From the NCBI GenBank assembly GCA_942492115.1, contig CALODL010000027.1:186001-250000 (forward strand): DNA of 64,000 nucleotides, given 5' to 3'. Origin of the DNA: CALODL01 sp942492115 (GTDB taxonomy: Bacteria; Planctomycetota; Phycisphaerae; UBA1845; CAIVHJ01). Position numbers and translations under genes: made by a program. Below, in pieces: positions 36,601-45,208 of the stretch (position 1 is its first letter; every line of letters starts with the position of its first letter). The notes beneath the pieces are model-generated. The model saw nothing but the letters and a program-made list of their open reading frames with translations. It was not told the DNA's origin and made no database searches.

Positions 36601-36703
36601 CATCCGGATCACAGGCGTCATTGCGCAGCAAACAACTGAGGTACTCATCGAAGAGAGACTCAGCGAGGTGTTCAGGTGGGTTGAACCCCGGATTCACGTT
36701 CAT
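33635..36703 (-). CDS. Ser/Thr protein kinase fused to PDZ-like and formylglycine-enzyme-like domains
   Basis: The 1022-residue protein has a kinase domain at about 75-340 (Lys105, HRDIKPSN with Asp203, DFG Asp221), a membrane helix at about 365-390, a helical linker, a PDZ-like segment around VRRGNRILSIDGVAVKRIDD, a PEGA-like strand region, and a C-terminal domain of about 250 residues like the formylglycine-generating/sulfatase-modifying fold (EVTVGEYLEFLND, GISYYDAEAYAAWM, YDMAGSVSEWLDDW, GGSW...GFRLVL). The Cys pair that catalyses formylglycine formation is not visible in that last block, so the domain is probably a ligand-binding relative. Kinase-FGE fusions are known in Chlamydia Pkn1. 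AGGA lies 5 bases before the ATG. Confidence 0.88.
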   Translation of the reverse strand: MNVNPGFNPPEHLAESLFDEYLSCLLRNDACDPDVFLNGREVDAALRAELHNLHGMLNTHRSTREHGLPYRTLGEFRLLRQIGSGGMGVVFVAEQQPLRRIVALKILRADLAHSDSASARFEREARCVARLRHPHIVSVHTVGEDRGVRYIAMELVPGRGLDEYLSDSVQQGQTPQVSTVLSWIAQVADALDSAHDQGVLHRDIKPSNIRITPDGQAKLLDFGLARDLHSQSMTLTETLAGSPLYVAPEQVACKGGDIDARTDVYSLGITLYECLTGRVPFRGDHLEQILHDILITPPPAPRSLNADLSPEVEAVVLKAIDKKPEHRYATIRDFRDDLRALLAFRPTAAQHQGTLAQFIRLVRRKPALAWTTLITLGCITALAIAGPLLASRVQRHRLADSLLTTAQERIASYDRLFKDTRDLEAELDRLSKLNTSGYLDPDDEELLYSGQDRLQSVEDERGRVRHATLDLLRQAEELGGDIAKIQQLRAELYYVRYLEARNTNQYDDAGLFRDMVLANDRAGRLTALITGGSKLCFTTVPAEAYAYLFKIREMNQVQAATDHRLVPVPVRDCNKMLTSGTWCLLLEEDHGTLRAGQLITGVESRKIQNQVVAAQDSGAVRRGNRILSIDGVAVKRIDDVRLLDRAQSRKRYVFERDGRPFELIGHSLADLNIEVCDLRALATHGNVNVQRWEHGDLVDGYVLPPGAKIRTTSLPRCTCEQSCIGRTPVADVEIEEGHYLLVVRAEGYEEFAVVFETSDYGETRLPSIQLNPLGTTPAGYCHIPYNYIAEAGQPFWMKRHEVTVGEYLEFLNDTATLAAVATEAALMLFPRSNDNTSAGGYWPRTSDGAYALPVGWSPNQPMRGISYYDAEAYAAWMTQRAREVGQPFHFSIPTMNHWVAASGTGAISKWVYGYRFRPKWQSSCFSTPEPHVEDIMSYPIDESLYGPYDMAGSVSEWLDDWWLPGKRRHAGGSWANGGDGDMFSIWGGNGLPPEATSQMVGFRLVLTIGDTSAGHLARQDRP

Positions 36704-37121
36704 CCATTCCTCAATGTCAGGGTGGGCGTTACTCCATTGTGCCGAAGAACCCGTTCATGATCCATACCCACATGCAGGAGAGTCCAGCTGGTATGGATAC
36801 GCGAACCATGGGTTCCTTCGTCAGAACTCAATGGCCATTCACGGTTTAGCGGGCGTCTGCCACATAACGCATAATCCGAATAGCTGACAACCGCCGCGGT
36901 TTTGTGCCAGCGGATCGTGCTCGCAAAGTGGTGTGAATTGAGTCTTCAAGCAACTTTCTTGTCCTGCATGGGCGCGAACGCCCATGAGTGAAATATTGAC
37001 TCGCAGGCTGATCTGGGCAGGCAGGCGGGTTCCCCGATGCGGTGTGCGGGTCATGTGTGTGTCGTCAAGGGGAACTCCGGTGTCCATTTCTGTGTACTCG
37101 TTTGCTAAGAAAGGCCAAACA
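36704..37121. other. divergent intergenic region
   Basis: About 420 bases between the kinase-FGE fusion gene and the large repeat protein. An in-frame leader of the latter from 36984 has no signal features. AAGAAAGG just before 37122 is the ribosome binding site of the repeat protein. Confidence 0.4.
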
Positions 37122-40100
37122 ATGCGAGTCTTGTCTTCCCGTCGTGCCATCGCATCAGGCTGTCTGGCGTATGCGGTTCTCTCCATCAGTGCCCTGGCCG
37201 TGTCGGGGTTCGTCCCGGCCGGAGGAAACATTCTGGTCAATACCACGACCGCGGGAATCCAGATGGTTCCCGCAGTGGGTGTCGCGCCCAACGGTGACTT
37301 TGTCATTGCGTGGTTCAGTATCACCTTCGATGCGAATCAGGGCATCTATGCCCGGCGGTTTGACGCCAATGGCAATCCATTGGGCAACGAGTTCCGCGTG
37401 GATGATTACGGATCAACAGTCAACGATCAGCCTTGTGTTGCAATGGATGCATTGGGCAACTTCGTTATCGTGTGGGAGTCCGGGCAGGATCTCGGTCAAC
37501 CTCCTGATGCGCCAGGAACAGGGCGGAGTTATGGTATTTTTGGCAAACGCTACAACGCGGCGGGCCAGGAGCTGCCGCCTGCGGCGGGCACGCAAGGTGC
37601 AGGCGTGGGCAACGAGTTCCAGATCAATACGACCATTGACGGACGACAGCAGAACCCGGACCTCGCCATGGACGCCAACGGCAGGTTCGTCGTTGTCTGG
37701 GAAGATCAGGAGGGCAACGACGGCGATGGCCTTGGGATTTTCGGCAAGCGTTACGACGCGTCCGGTCAAGAGCTGCCTCCAGCACCCGGTACGCAGGGGA
37801 GTGGTCAGGGTAACGAGTTCCAGGTCAACACGCTGGTCACCGGTAGTCAGCTGACGCAGGCGGTGGCCATGGACAACGCCGGGAACTTCCTCGTGACCTG
37901 GACCAGCGTTGGGCAGGATGGTGATCAGGAGGGCGTTTTTGCGAAACGCTACAATTCAAGTGGGCAGGAAGTCGCTCCGCCGCCGGCTGTCGTGGGTGCG
38001 GGCCTGGGTAACGAGTTTCAACTCAACGCCTTCACCGTTGGTTCTCAACAATTCTCGACTGCCGCGCTGCATCCGACCAACGGGACGGCGGCGCTGTCGT
38101 GGTTTAGCGGTACACAGGGGCTCGACTCATTTGCCAAACGCTATGACGCAACGGGCAACGAATTGCCGCCGGGACCCAATGTAGCGGGCGTCGGGTCTGG
38201 TAACGAATTCCGCGTGAACACGAAGACGAGCAGTTTCCAGACGGTCCAGTCGCTGGCCGTGACCACCGCCGGAGACCTCATCATCACCTGGGTCAGCGAA
38301 GGGCAGGACGTCACTCCGCCGGACGAGGGCGTGTACGCAAAGCTTTATGCAGCAGACGGGTCCGAAATCATGCCTGCTTTCGGCCGCGGGGCCGGTGTCG
38401 GTCAGGAGTTCCAGGTCAACGACGTGGGTGTTGGTCGGCAGGGTCGCTCGGAAGTTGCGGTGTCCGACTTCGGTTTTGTCATTGTGTGGGAGGAATTCGA
38501 TGGCCGCGACGGTGACTCGAGCGGCATCTATGCCCAGCGCTACACGGTTGATTCGGATGGTGATGGCGTACCGGATGTGTTCGATGTGTGCCCGGGGTTT
38601 GACGACACGGCAGATGGTGACACAGACACGCATCCTGATGGGTGCGACAACTGTGTGTCCGTTGCCAATGTCCTGCAGGCCAATATCGATGGCGATGCAG
38701 CCGGCGATTTATGCGATGCATGTCCTGCAGATCCTACGGACACGTGCCACACGTCCGGCTCATCCGCTCAGGAAGTCGGCGCCGGTAGCGGCGGTACGGT
38801 GACGACTCCAGATGGCAACGCCAACCTCGACGTGGCTCCCGGCGCCTTGCTTCAAGATACAACCATCGCTGTAACCGCAACCGCTACGCTGCCCAATGAT
38901 CCACCGGTGGATGTGAAACTGACGCTGGGGAATGGGATTGGTCAGGTCATCGCTGAATACGATTTCCAGCCTGATGGTACGGTGTTTGATCCGGCAGCAC
39001 TCCTGACACTGACGGCCGACGTATCCGACCTGAACGCTAACCAGAGGAATCGACTCAATATTTATGTGTTCGACAGCAATCAAAACAACTTCGTTCCAGT
39101 CGATGTCCCGGCGTGCACGATCAACGAGAATGTCCCCGGAACATTCACCGCGATATGCTCCGTGCCGGTGACGCATTTCTCCCGGTACGGCTATCTGGCG
39201 CCACTCGACTCGGACGGCGATGGTGTTGAAGACTCGTTCCCGCCGGTCACCGACAACTGCCCGCAGGTTGCCAATCCCGACCAGAGTGATTGCGATGGCG
39301 ATGGAGAAGGGGATCTGTGCGATTCGAATAGCACGAAGATTGACGTCTATGCCAAGACACTTGCATTCGGTTGGGGGCATCACCCCCCCGTCACCAGGAT
39401 GCCTCTGGCAGGTATTACCGTGCACGTGTTCCAGCGCTCGGGTTCTGAGTTCTGTTCACACCATCAACCCGGGTGGACAGGATGGAACTGGTGGCGCCAC
39501 GTAGTCCACGATTGCGAAGAATCCCTGGCGGTCAATTCGGGAGTGACCGATTCAGATGGCTTTGTTTCAATCCCTGTTCCACCTGGAGATTACATCGTCG
39601 TGACCTTCTTTGATGTCGATGACGATGGAGAAGTCGACCACTACATCGGCCGCCGCGCACGCAACATCTCATGTGGCGAAACGAAGAAACGCCGCCTACG
39701 GCTGCTGGTTACGCCGCGTGGCAAGCGGCTGGCCGCACGAATTTCCAGGCTGACCGGCTCGGAATTGCTGATCGTCGAACCAGACCTTGTCGTGTGGGAT
39801 GACGTCGAACAGGAGTATCCGTTCGGATTCGAAAGCGAAGGGGATTGGGGGGTCGGGGTGGCGGTTGAGCCGCCTGAAGGATTCGAGGCTGACGCCGACG
39901 CGCTGAGCACGATCGTCGAGGACAGCATGGAAGCTTTGCAGTTTACGATCACAGAGGTGGGCAGCACGCTCGTTCCGACCAAGACGACGTTCACCGTCCA
40001 GCACGATGGCCGTCATATCGAGGTGAAGAGCAAGGTGGGTGTTCTGTTGACTCCAGATTACGCGCGTGAGCGCGGGTTCGATGTCGAGGCCTTGCGCACG

Positions 40101-40205
40101 AGCGGGTTGATTGTCGACGACGCCACAAAGAACAAACCGCCCCGGCGCGCGATCGAGAAACGGACTGACCACCACGGCCGGATGCGTCGTGACACCACCC
40201 CCTGA
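37122..40205 (+). CDS. Large secreted repeat protein with thrombospondin type 3 repeats
   Basis: The start at 37122 has AAGAAAGG 7 bases upstream and begins with a signal peptide (ALSISALAVSG). The 1027-residue product has about seven imperfect repeats of some 60 residues built around GNEFxVN, VAMDxxGNFxVxW and GIFGKRYxxxGQELPP, which resemble beta-propeller or adhesin repeats. Two calcium-binding TSP type 3 stretches follow (DSDGDGVPDVFDVCPG and DSDGDGVEDSF...DCDGDGEGDLCD). The C-terminal 250 residues are beta-rich and end RRDTTP without a recognised anchor. A surface adhesion or matrix role is likely; the substrate is unknown. Confidence 0.85.
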   Translation: MRVLSSRRAIASGCLAYAVLSISALAVSGFVPAGGNILVNTTTAGIQMVPAVGVAPNGDFVIAWFSITFDANQGIYARRFDANGNPLGNEFRVDDYGSTVNDQPCVAMDALGNFVIVWESGQDLGQPPDAPGTGRSYGIFGKRYNAAGQELPPAAGTQGAGVGNEFQINTTIDGRQQNPDLAMDANGRFVVVWEDQEGNDGDGLGIFGKRYDASGQELPPAPGTQGSGQGNEFQVNTLVTGSQLTQAVAMDNAGNFLVTWTSVGQDGDQEGVFAKRYNSSGQEVAPPPAVVGAGLGNEFQLNAFTVGSQQFSTAALHPTNGTAALSWFSGTQGLDSFAKRYDATGNELPPGPNVAGVGSGNEFRVNTKTSSFQTVQSLAVTTAGDLIITWVSEGQDVTPPDEGVYAKLYAADGSEIMPAFGRGAGVGQEFQVNDVGVGRQGRSEVAVSDFGFVIVWEEFDGRDGDSSGIYAQRYTVDSDGDGVPDVFDVCPGFDDTADGDTDTHPDGCDNCVSVANVLQANIDGDAAGDLCDACPADPTDTCHTSGSSAQEVGAGSGGTVTTPDGNANLDVAPGALLQDTTIAVTATATLPNDPPVDVKLTLGNGIGQVIAEYDFQPDGTVFDPAALLTLTADVSDLNANQRNRLNIYVFDSNQNNFVPVDVPACTINENVPGTFTAICSVPVTHFSRYGYLAPLDSDGDGVEDSFPPVTDNCPQVANPDQSDCDGDGEGDLCDSNSTKIDVYAKTLAFGWGHHPPVTRMPLAGITVHVFQRSGSEFCSHHQPGWTGWNWWRHVVHDCEESLAVNSGVTDSDGFVSIPVPPGDYIVVTFFDVDDDGEVDHYIGRRARNISCGETKKRRLRLLVTPRGKRLAARISRLTGSELLIVEPDLVVWDDVEQEYPFGFESEGDWGVGVAVEPPEGFEADADALSTIVEDSMEALQFTITEVGSTLVPTKTTFTVQHDGRHIEVKSKVGVLLTPDYARERGFDVEALRTSGLIVDDATKNKPPRRAIEKRTDHHGRMRRDTTP

Positions 40206-40707
40206 AGGTCCAGATGCTTCGTTCCCGGGCCGGCCTTACGTACACGGGGCCGGCCACTTTCTTCAAGTCAGTTCTCATCGGATTGCCTCCTGACGATGTA
40301 AGGTGCTGTGATTCGCATACGGACAACACTGGGCCTGGCAACGGGGGAATGGGGCGAAGGTGAGAGTTGTTCTGCAGGCCACGAAGAGCACCCTCCTTAA
40401 TGACAACTGTTCATGTAGACGTCGTTCGTGGCACAAACGCGCCCCAAAGCGATGCGGGCCAGTGACGGCTGCCAGCTTCGTGGAGGAGTCGTCTTGCCAC
40501 GAGCGCCTGCCCCGCCGATCGCAGCAATCGGCGGAATGCGCGGTGCAGTGCGCACGCATGTGGTATTGTTCGTGGTGCGGCGATCTGATCGCGTGTGATA
40601 CAAGCAGAGTAAGAATCGTCTATAAGAGCTACTGGGTACGAACCAACGGTGGCATGGGCCGCGGATGGAGGGTTCAATCCATTGGCAGCCTGGCAAAGGA
40701 GGCAAGC
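40206..40707. other. intergenic, one terminator-like hairpin
   Basis: Apart from the hairpin at 40228-40264 no gene is recognised. In-frame extensions of the following gene reach back to 40360 but lack protein character; the AAAGGAGG at 40695-40702 fixes its start. Confidence 0.4.
40228..40264 (+). terminator. Probable rho-independent terminator
   Basis: Two copies of GGCCGGCC (40228-40235 and 40248-40255) can pair as an 8-bp GC-only stem with a 12-base loop, followed by ACTTTCTTC. It lies 22 bases after the stop of the repeat-protein gene. Confidence 0.5.
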
Positions 40708-40998
40708 ATGTCGCACCTGACCATTGTTGCACACATCACGGCCAAGGCTGATCAGGTCGACTGTGTGAAAGCGGAACTCGAAAAGCTCGTCGAGATCACG
40801 CGATCAGAAGAGGGCTGCATGCAGTACGACCTGCACCAGGACAATGACAACCCGGCCCACTTCATGTTCTATGAGAACTGGGAGTCTCGTGAACAGTGGC
40901 AGAAACACATGGCTGCCCCACATCTATTGGCCTACAAGGCTGCGACAGACGGCACGATCGAACAATTCGTACTGAGCGAAATGACCAGAGTGGCCTAG
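40708..40998 (+). CDS. Antibiotic-biosynthesis-monooxygenase-type (ABM) protein
   Basis: The 96-residue product starting at 40708 (AAAGGAGG 5 bases upstream) has the ABM/YgiN ferredoxin-like pattern: TIVAHITAKADQ, a VKAELEKLVEITRSEEGCMQYDLHQD block and HFMFYENWESREQWQKHM at the end of the second strand. Members act as quinol or anthrone monooxygenases without cofactors, or as haem-degrading relatives. This is a short cytoplasmic enzyme of the general YgiN class; the substrate is unknown. It converges with the esterase gene that follows on the other strand. Confidence 0.85.
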   Translation: MSHLTIVAHITAKADQVDCVKAELEKLVEITRSEEGCMQYDLHQDNDNPAHFMFYENWESREQWQKHMAAPHLLAYKAATDGTIEQFVLSEMTRVA

Positions 40999-41077
40999 CC
41001 CCTGGCGACCGGCTGCCTGATGTCCGGCATATCAGAGCGGCCACATCGGACCACTGGCGGCGTCGGCGCACAAGTCC

Positions 41078-42124
41078 CTACCCCGGCGGTGGAGCGTTCG
41101 GACAGCACCTGGCACTGTCCTGTCGTTCCCTGCTTCGAATGACGTAAGTGGCGGCCAGGAGCATCATGAGCGCCAGGGCGATCATGGCCCAGGAAGACAG
41201 GGCCGGGACCGGCGCTGTAACGGGCCGGGCGTGGGTCAGCATGAACTCCGTGATGGATGCTCCAAAAACAGGTGTGGGATTCAGAAGGTGGGGGCCGCCA
41301 GCAACGGTCCAGAGTTCGGCCGAACCGCCGGGCGCACAATTGTCGGGGTATTGGACGATCGTCGTTTCTTCACCCGCGAGATCGGCGTCGAGATCCAGTG
41401 TCTCGGGTACGGCCACTGGAACGACCGCACATTCGTCATAGGCGGCCCATGTTTCGACTGATTTAACGGCCCCGGGATACGGGGCGGACAACGAGCCACC
41501 ACTGTATGAAATGGTGCCATCTGCTGTTCCATGAATATGAAGCACATGCACGGGTGCGGTGGGGGAGCAGTCCATGGGGTTGTCAAACGTGGCCCCCGCT
41601 ACTACGACGACGCCCGTGACCAGGTCGGCGTGATCGCAAGCCATGCGATAAGCCATGAATCCACCGTTGGATATCCCGACGACGTAGGTGCGTTGAGGAT
41701 CAATGTTGTAATCATCCCGAATGGCCTCGAGCAGCGCGCGCAGGTACGCAGAGTCATCGACCGTCGAGTTCGTAAAATTGCAGCAGGCATCCGTGGCATT
41801 CCAGAATGATACGCCATTGGCGTTGTCCGTGCCTTCCGGCGCAGCATAGATGATGCCGGCCGTTTCTGCGGCCGTTTCAAACCCGAAGAACGTTTCGGCT
41901 TCCGCGCCGTTGCCGCCGAAGCGGTGCAGCACGATCGCCACGGGCGCCGGTGTGCCTGGGTCATGGGATGCCGGTACATGAATCGTGACAGGTCCGCGCC
42001 CAAGATCGATTGTCGAGTCGGCCAGGCTGGTCCGGACGCTCGAGTACAAACCACACGTTACGAAAAAGACGACACAAGCGCGGATTCGCATTTGCTGGAA
42101 TTGACATTCCAAGCTGATTCTCAT
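41078..42124 (-). CDS. Secreted PHB-depolymerase-type esterase with IPTL-CTERM-like tail
   Basis: The start at 42124 is fixed by GGAGGT 6 bases upstream. The 348-residue product has a signal peptide and an alpha/beta hydrolase of the PHB depolymerase (CE1, LpqC) type: VAIVLHRFGGNG, the nucleophile in GISNGGFMAY, the Asp in HGTADGT and the His in GGPHLLN. These enzymes cleave polyhydroxybutyrate, feruloyl or acetyl esters outside the cell. The C-terminus, ALSSWAMIALALMMLLAATYVIRSRER in part, is an IPTL-CTERM-like sorting signal: short motif, membrane helix, basic end. That implies anchoring then release by a dedicated sorting enzyme. Confidence 0.88.
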   Translation of the reverse strand: MRISLECQFQQMRIRACVVFFVTCGLYSSVRTSLADSTIDLGRGPVTIHVPASHDPGTPAPVAIVLHRFGGNGAEAETFFGFETAAETAGIIYAAPEGTDNANGVSFWNATDACCNFTNSTVDDSAYLRALLEAIRDDYNIDPQRTYVVGISNGGFMAYRMACDHADLVTGVVVVAGATFDNPMDCSPTAPVHVLHIHGTADGTISYSGGSLSAPYPGAVKSVETWAAYDECAVVPVAVPETLDLDADLAGEETTIVQYPDNCAPGGSAELWTVAGGPHLLNPTPVFGASITEFMLTHARPVTAPVPALSSWAMIALALMMLLAATYVIRSRERQDSARCCPNAPPPG

Positions 42125-42243
42125 CTGGATACCTCCGTCGACTCTGGCGCGTCCTCTATGGTGACCGCGTACTCGCCCGGATAACTGCGACATTTTTCTT
42201 TCGTTGCTTCACGGGCCCACCACATGGGGTTGCCGTCAGGTAT

Positions 42244-43677
42244 TCAGGGCCCCTTCCCGGCTCGGTCTGCCCGGTGGTAGATCCTTGATCGTTGGCCGGG
42301 CTCCAGGACGAGGGTCTCGCTCGGCGCGGGGTCGAACGGAACGTTGTCGCAGGCGCGCTCGTACGCTGACGCCGTTTCGAAGCTGGAGAACCATACGACG
42401 ATGCGCTCGTTCTCCGCGAACGGAAGTGCAGGGAAATTGTTGGCCTCCTCGCTACTGCGGAAGATCCCGAGCGATGCAGCGCCCCGTTTCACGAATGCCG
42501 GAATCACGACAGTCCGCAGCCGGTCAGTTACGGGTGCAGGGTCTTCCGGGATGTGAAAGATATTCACCACGACCACGCCAGGTGGGTGGGCATTGTTAAC
42601 GCGTTCGAAGTTGCCATCCAATCGATCGTTGGGCGTGAGTGGTTCAAGGAACCTTGCCTTAGCCACCCGCGCAAACATAGTTGACAGTGTGGGGCGTGTT
42701 TGGGCCCACACGGGTCCCATGTAGAACTCGGTCAGGCCCCTCTGTCGTTCTGCCATCGTGCGATACCCGCGCAGCCAGACAAAATGCTGATCCACGTCCA
42801 GGTCGCGAAACTGGCCCCAGATCCGCATCTTCGTGGCCTCCTGGGACTCCAGGTAGTGCTTTTCGAAGTAGTTCAAGAAATTGTCACGCTGACCTGGCTG
42901 AGACTCGTACACACGAAGTTCGAGGTAGTTCGAATACCGCACATGGGTCTCCAGCTCCCACAGTTTCGCAACTCCGTTAGCCTCTCTCTTTTGCGCGCGC
43001 AGAATGTACGGAGTTGAATCAGCGATCCAGAAAGTGAGTCTGTCGTCGGTCTCGACCCTCCAGCAAGGGACATCGGAACCGTCCGGCCCCGCAACCGGCT
43101 CACGGGCCACGACCCGCAGTTCACGCATGACCGGTTCGAGTGTTTGTGAAAGTACGGGGAACCGTGCGGCATATCCATCCTCCAGAGGGAAGCCAGCCAC
43201 CAGAATGCCATAGAGGAACCAGTCGAAGACGGGGGTCGTCAATGGGAGGATCATGGGATCGCCGTGTGCGGCAGCAGTTGCGATGAGCCGTGTTGTCTCG
43301 AACTCGATGCGCTGAAGCAGCTGGCCGTCGGATGTGGTGATCTCGAAGCTGCGTGGTGCCAGGTCCGAGCGTCGCGCACGACTGACGAACACGCGAGGCC
43401 CGGCAGGGGTGGGGAACGTTTGTCTCCGGACTATCTGCTCCTCAGTGTCTACTGTGACGATGGACAACTCGTCGGTCCACTGCCCCAGCAACTCCGTTTC
43501 CCCAGTCACGCTGATCGTGGAGTATTGCCAGGCGTTGCGGTAGGGGAGAATGGCAGATCCATTCACGACGGAGTCTCCGGGGCGGACCAGCGTTGGGTCG
43601 GACGCGCGCACGAGCCCTGCCATACCGGAGAAGATAATACTTGATGTCACCACAGACATTTGAAGACGACTGGTCAT
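42244..43677 (-). CDS. Secreted protein with NIPSNAP-type domains
   Basis: The start at 43677 (GAGGAG just upstream) gives 477 residues with a signal peptide. Residues about 40-240 form a beta-rich N-terminal region of unknown family. Residues about 250-330 match the NIPSNAP ferredoxin-like fold (YLELRVYESQPGQRDNFLNYFEKHYL and FVWLRGYRTMAERQ, both shortened), and a second similar unit is at about 380-460 (VVVVNIFHIPED, ERIVVWFSSFETASAYERA). NIPSNAP domains bind small ligands or act in protein transport; the role here is unknown. It is divergent from the AraC regulator gene, which is therefore a candidate regulator. Confidence 0.8.
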   Translation of the reverse strand: MTSRLQMSVVTSSIIFSGMAGLVRASDPTLVRPGDSVVNGSAILPYRNAWQYSTISVTGETELLGQWTDELSIVTVDTEEQIVRRQTFPTPAGPRVFVSRARRSDLAPRSFEITTSDGQLLQRIEFETTRLIATAAAHGDPMILPLTTPVFDWFLYGILVAGFPLEDGYAARFPVLSQTLEPVMRELRVVAREPVAGPDGSDVPCWRVETDDRLTFWIADSTPYILRAQKREANGVAKLWELETHVRYSNYLELRVYESQPGQRDNFLNYFEKHYLESQEATKMRIWGQFRDLDVDQHFVWLRGYRTMAERQRGLTEFYMGPVWAQTRPTLSTMFARVAKARFLEPLTPNDRLDGNFERVNNAHPPGVVVVNIFHIPEDPAPVTDRLRTVVIPAFVKRGAASLGIFRSSEEANNFPALPFAENERIVVWFSSFETASAYERACDNVPFDPAPSETLVLEPGQRSRIYHRADRAGKGP

Positions 43678-43949
43678 GATGCTCCTCGATTCGATGGCGG
43701 TTGCCCCTGCGGATTCTCCCGGTCTCTTGCGCGGAGTGCCCCCCGCCCGGAAATCGATGTTATTGATGCCCAATCGGCGGCTATATCAAAATCTTGCTCG
43801 GGGATCGGGCCTCGTCAGAACGTGAGCAAGCCCGAAGGCCCGCACTGCGTTGTCCAAGGCAGAACGAACTGGAATCAAGACTGGGCGACAGGTATGGTGA
43901 ATGGAGTGCGTGCTTGCGAGAGGGCGTGTTCACGGCTGGAGCTTCGGGA

Positions 43950-44873
43950 ATGCTTTCAACAAACGAACTGATTCAGACAGACGTTCAGGAGGTTGTGTAT
44001 CGCGGGAACGGATTCACCTTGTGCCGTTTCCATTGCCCGCGTCACCATCGGCGGTGGTCACAAGTCAACACGATTCGGGACGGACATAACGTCGTGTTTC
44101 CTAGAACCTTCGTCACCATCGAGCAAGCCGGCGCTCCCGAGGTGCGTGCGGATTCCAATCAAGCCGTGTTGTACAACTACGGTACGGACTTTCGACGCAG
44201 ACCGACGAGCCGGTTCGATGATCGTTCAGATGTCTTCCTCATCGATGCAGTTGCGTTGATCGAGGCGATGAAGCCCTATGACGCCAGTGTCGTGGACCGC
44301 CCACATAGGCCTTTCGAGCACTGTGCCGGTACTGTCGATTCCATGACGCTCCACCAGGAACGGCTGCTCTTTGCCTACCTCAGGGGCACAGCTGTTCCTG
44401 ATGATGGACTCGTTCACGATACGGTATTCGGTATTATCGATGCCGTGATCCAGGGCATCGCGTGCCGTGAGCAACCACGACGCACACCAGGCAGTGCCAC
44501 GCTCACACGCAACCGTGAACGCGTCGACGCAGCGCTGGAGTTTTTGGCGAAGAACTACCTGACGCAAATCACCCTGGACGACGTGGCACAGTCTGCAGCC
44601 TGTTCCGTTTACCACCTGTGCCGGGTTTTCCGGCAAGCGATGGATGTGCCGATTCATCGATATCTCAACCGCCTGCGCCTACGGGCCGCCCTGGATGCGC
44701 TCCTGGATGATCCTGTGCAACTCGCCCACCTTGCTCGCCGAGTCGGGTTTTCTCACCAGAGTCATTTTACGGAGTCCTTTCGGCGAGAGTTTGGAACGAC
44801 TCCCGCTAAGCTGCTTGCTTCTCATTCCCGTTCGGTGCAGTTGCACGCCGCGCTCGTATGTCAACCCGAGTGA
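43950..44873 (+). CDS. AraC-family transcriptional regulator
   Basis: A start at 43950 is preferred: GGAG at 43938-43941 lies 8 bases upstream and the earlier in-frame codons do not read like protein. The 307-residue product has an N-terminal sensing region and a C-terminal AraC/XylS DNA-binding domain of about 100 residues with both helix-turn-helix units (LDDVAQSAACSVYHLCRVFRQ and QLAHLARRVGFSHQSHFTESFRREFG, both shortened here). Arabinose-type regulators bind a small effector. It is divergent from the NIPSNAP gene, and the secondary-metabolite locus begins about 1.2 kb downstream, so either may be its target. Confidence 0.88.
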   Translation: MLSTNELIQTDVQEVVYRGNGFTLCRFHCPRHHRRWSQVNTIRDGHNVVFPRTFVTIEQAGAPEVRADSNQAVLYNYGTDFRRRPTSRFDDRSDVFLIDAVALIEAMKPYDASVVDRPHRPFEHCAGTVDSMTLHQERLLFAYLRGTAVPDDGLVHDTVFGIIDAVIQGIACREQPRRTPGSATLTRNRERVDAALEFLAKNYLTQITLDDVAQSAACSVYHLCRVFRQAMDVPIHRYLNRLRLRAALDALLDDPVQLAHLARRVGFSHQSHFTESFRREFGTTPAKLLASHSRSVQLHAALVCQPE

Positions 44874-45208
44874 GCGCCAATGTGCGTTGGTGGAGGTTGC
44901 ACAAACACTGCAGCATCGAGTCGAGGATCGTTCACCGCGAACACTGGGCGTCTTGCGCCGCTTGTGCACCAGACTCGAGTGTGCTGGCCGTTGCGCTCGT
45001 TGGAGGAGAACACTGGTGAGCGAACGAGCTGATCGCCTGTTTGTCTGTTGGCCCGCCCACATGCTCGGGTTACAGCGGAATAAGATCCTGATAACTGAGG
45101 GCGTTGTGGACGAAAGCCGCGGTGATTTGGGCCATTTGGCTTGTCCGGGTACACTTCCTGTCTAGTCAGGATGAGATGCCGAATCCCGAACTCAAAAGGA
45201 CGCGTGTG
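44874..45208. other. intergenic, no gene recognised
   Basis: About 335 bases between the AraC gene and the tandem-domain secreted protein. Overlapping frames on both strands lack signals or ribosome binding sites. AAAGGA at 45195-45200 belongs to the next gene. Confidence 0.4.

Noticed and set aside
40360..40707. In-frame extension of the ABM-type protein far upstream of 40708
   Set aside because: AAAGGAGG fixes the start at 40708, where the ABM pattern begins; the extension is not protein-like.
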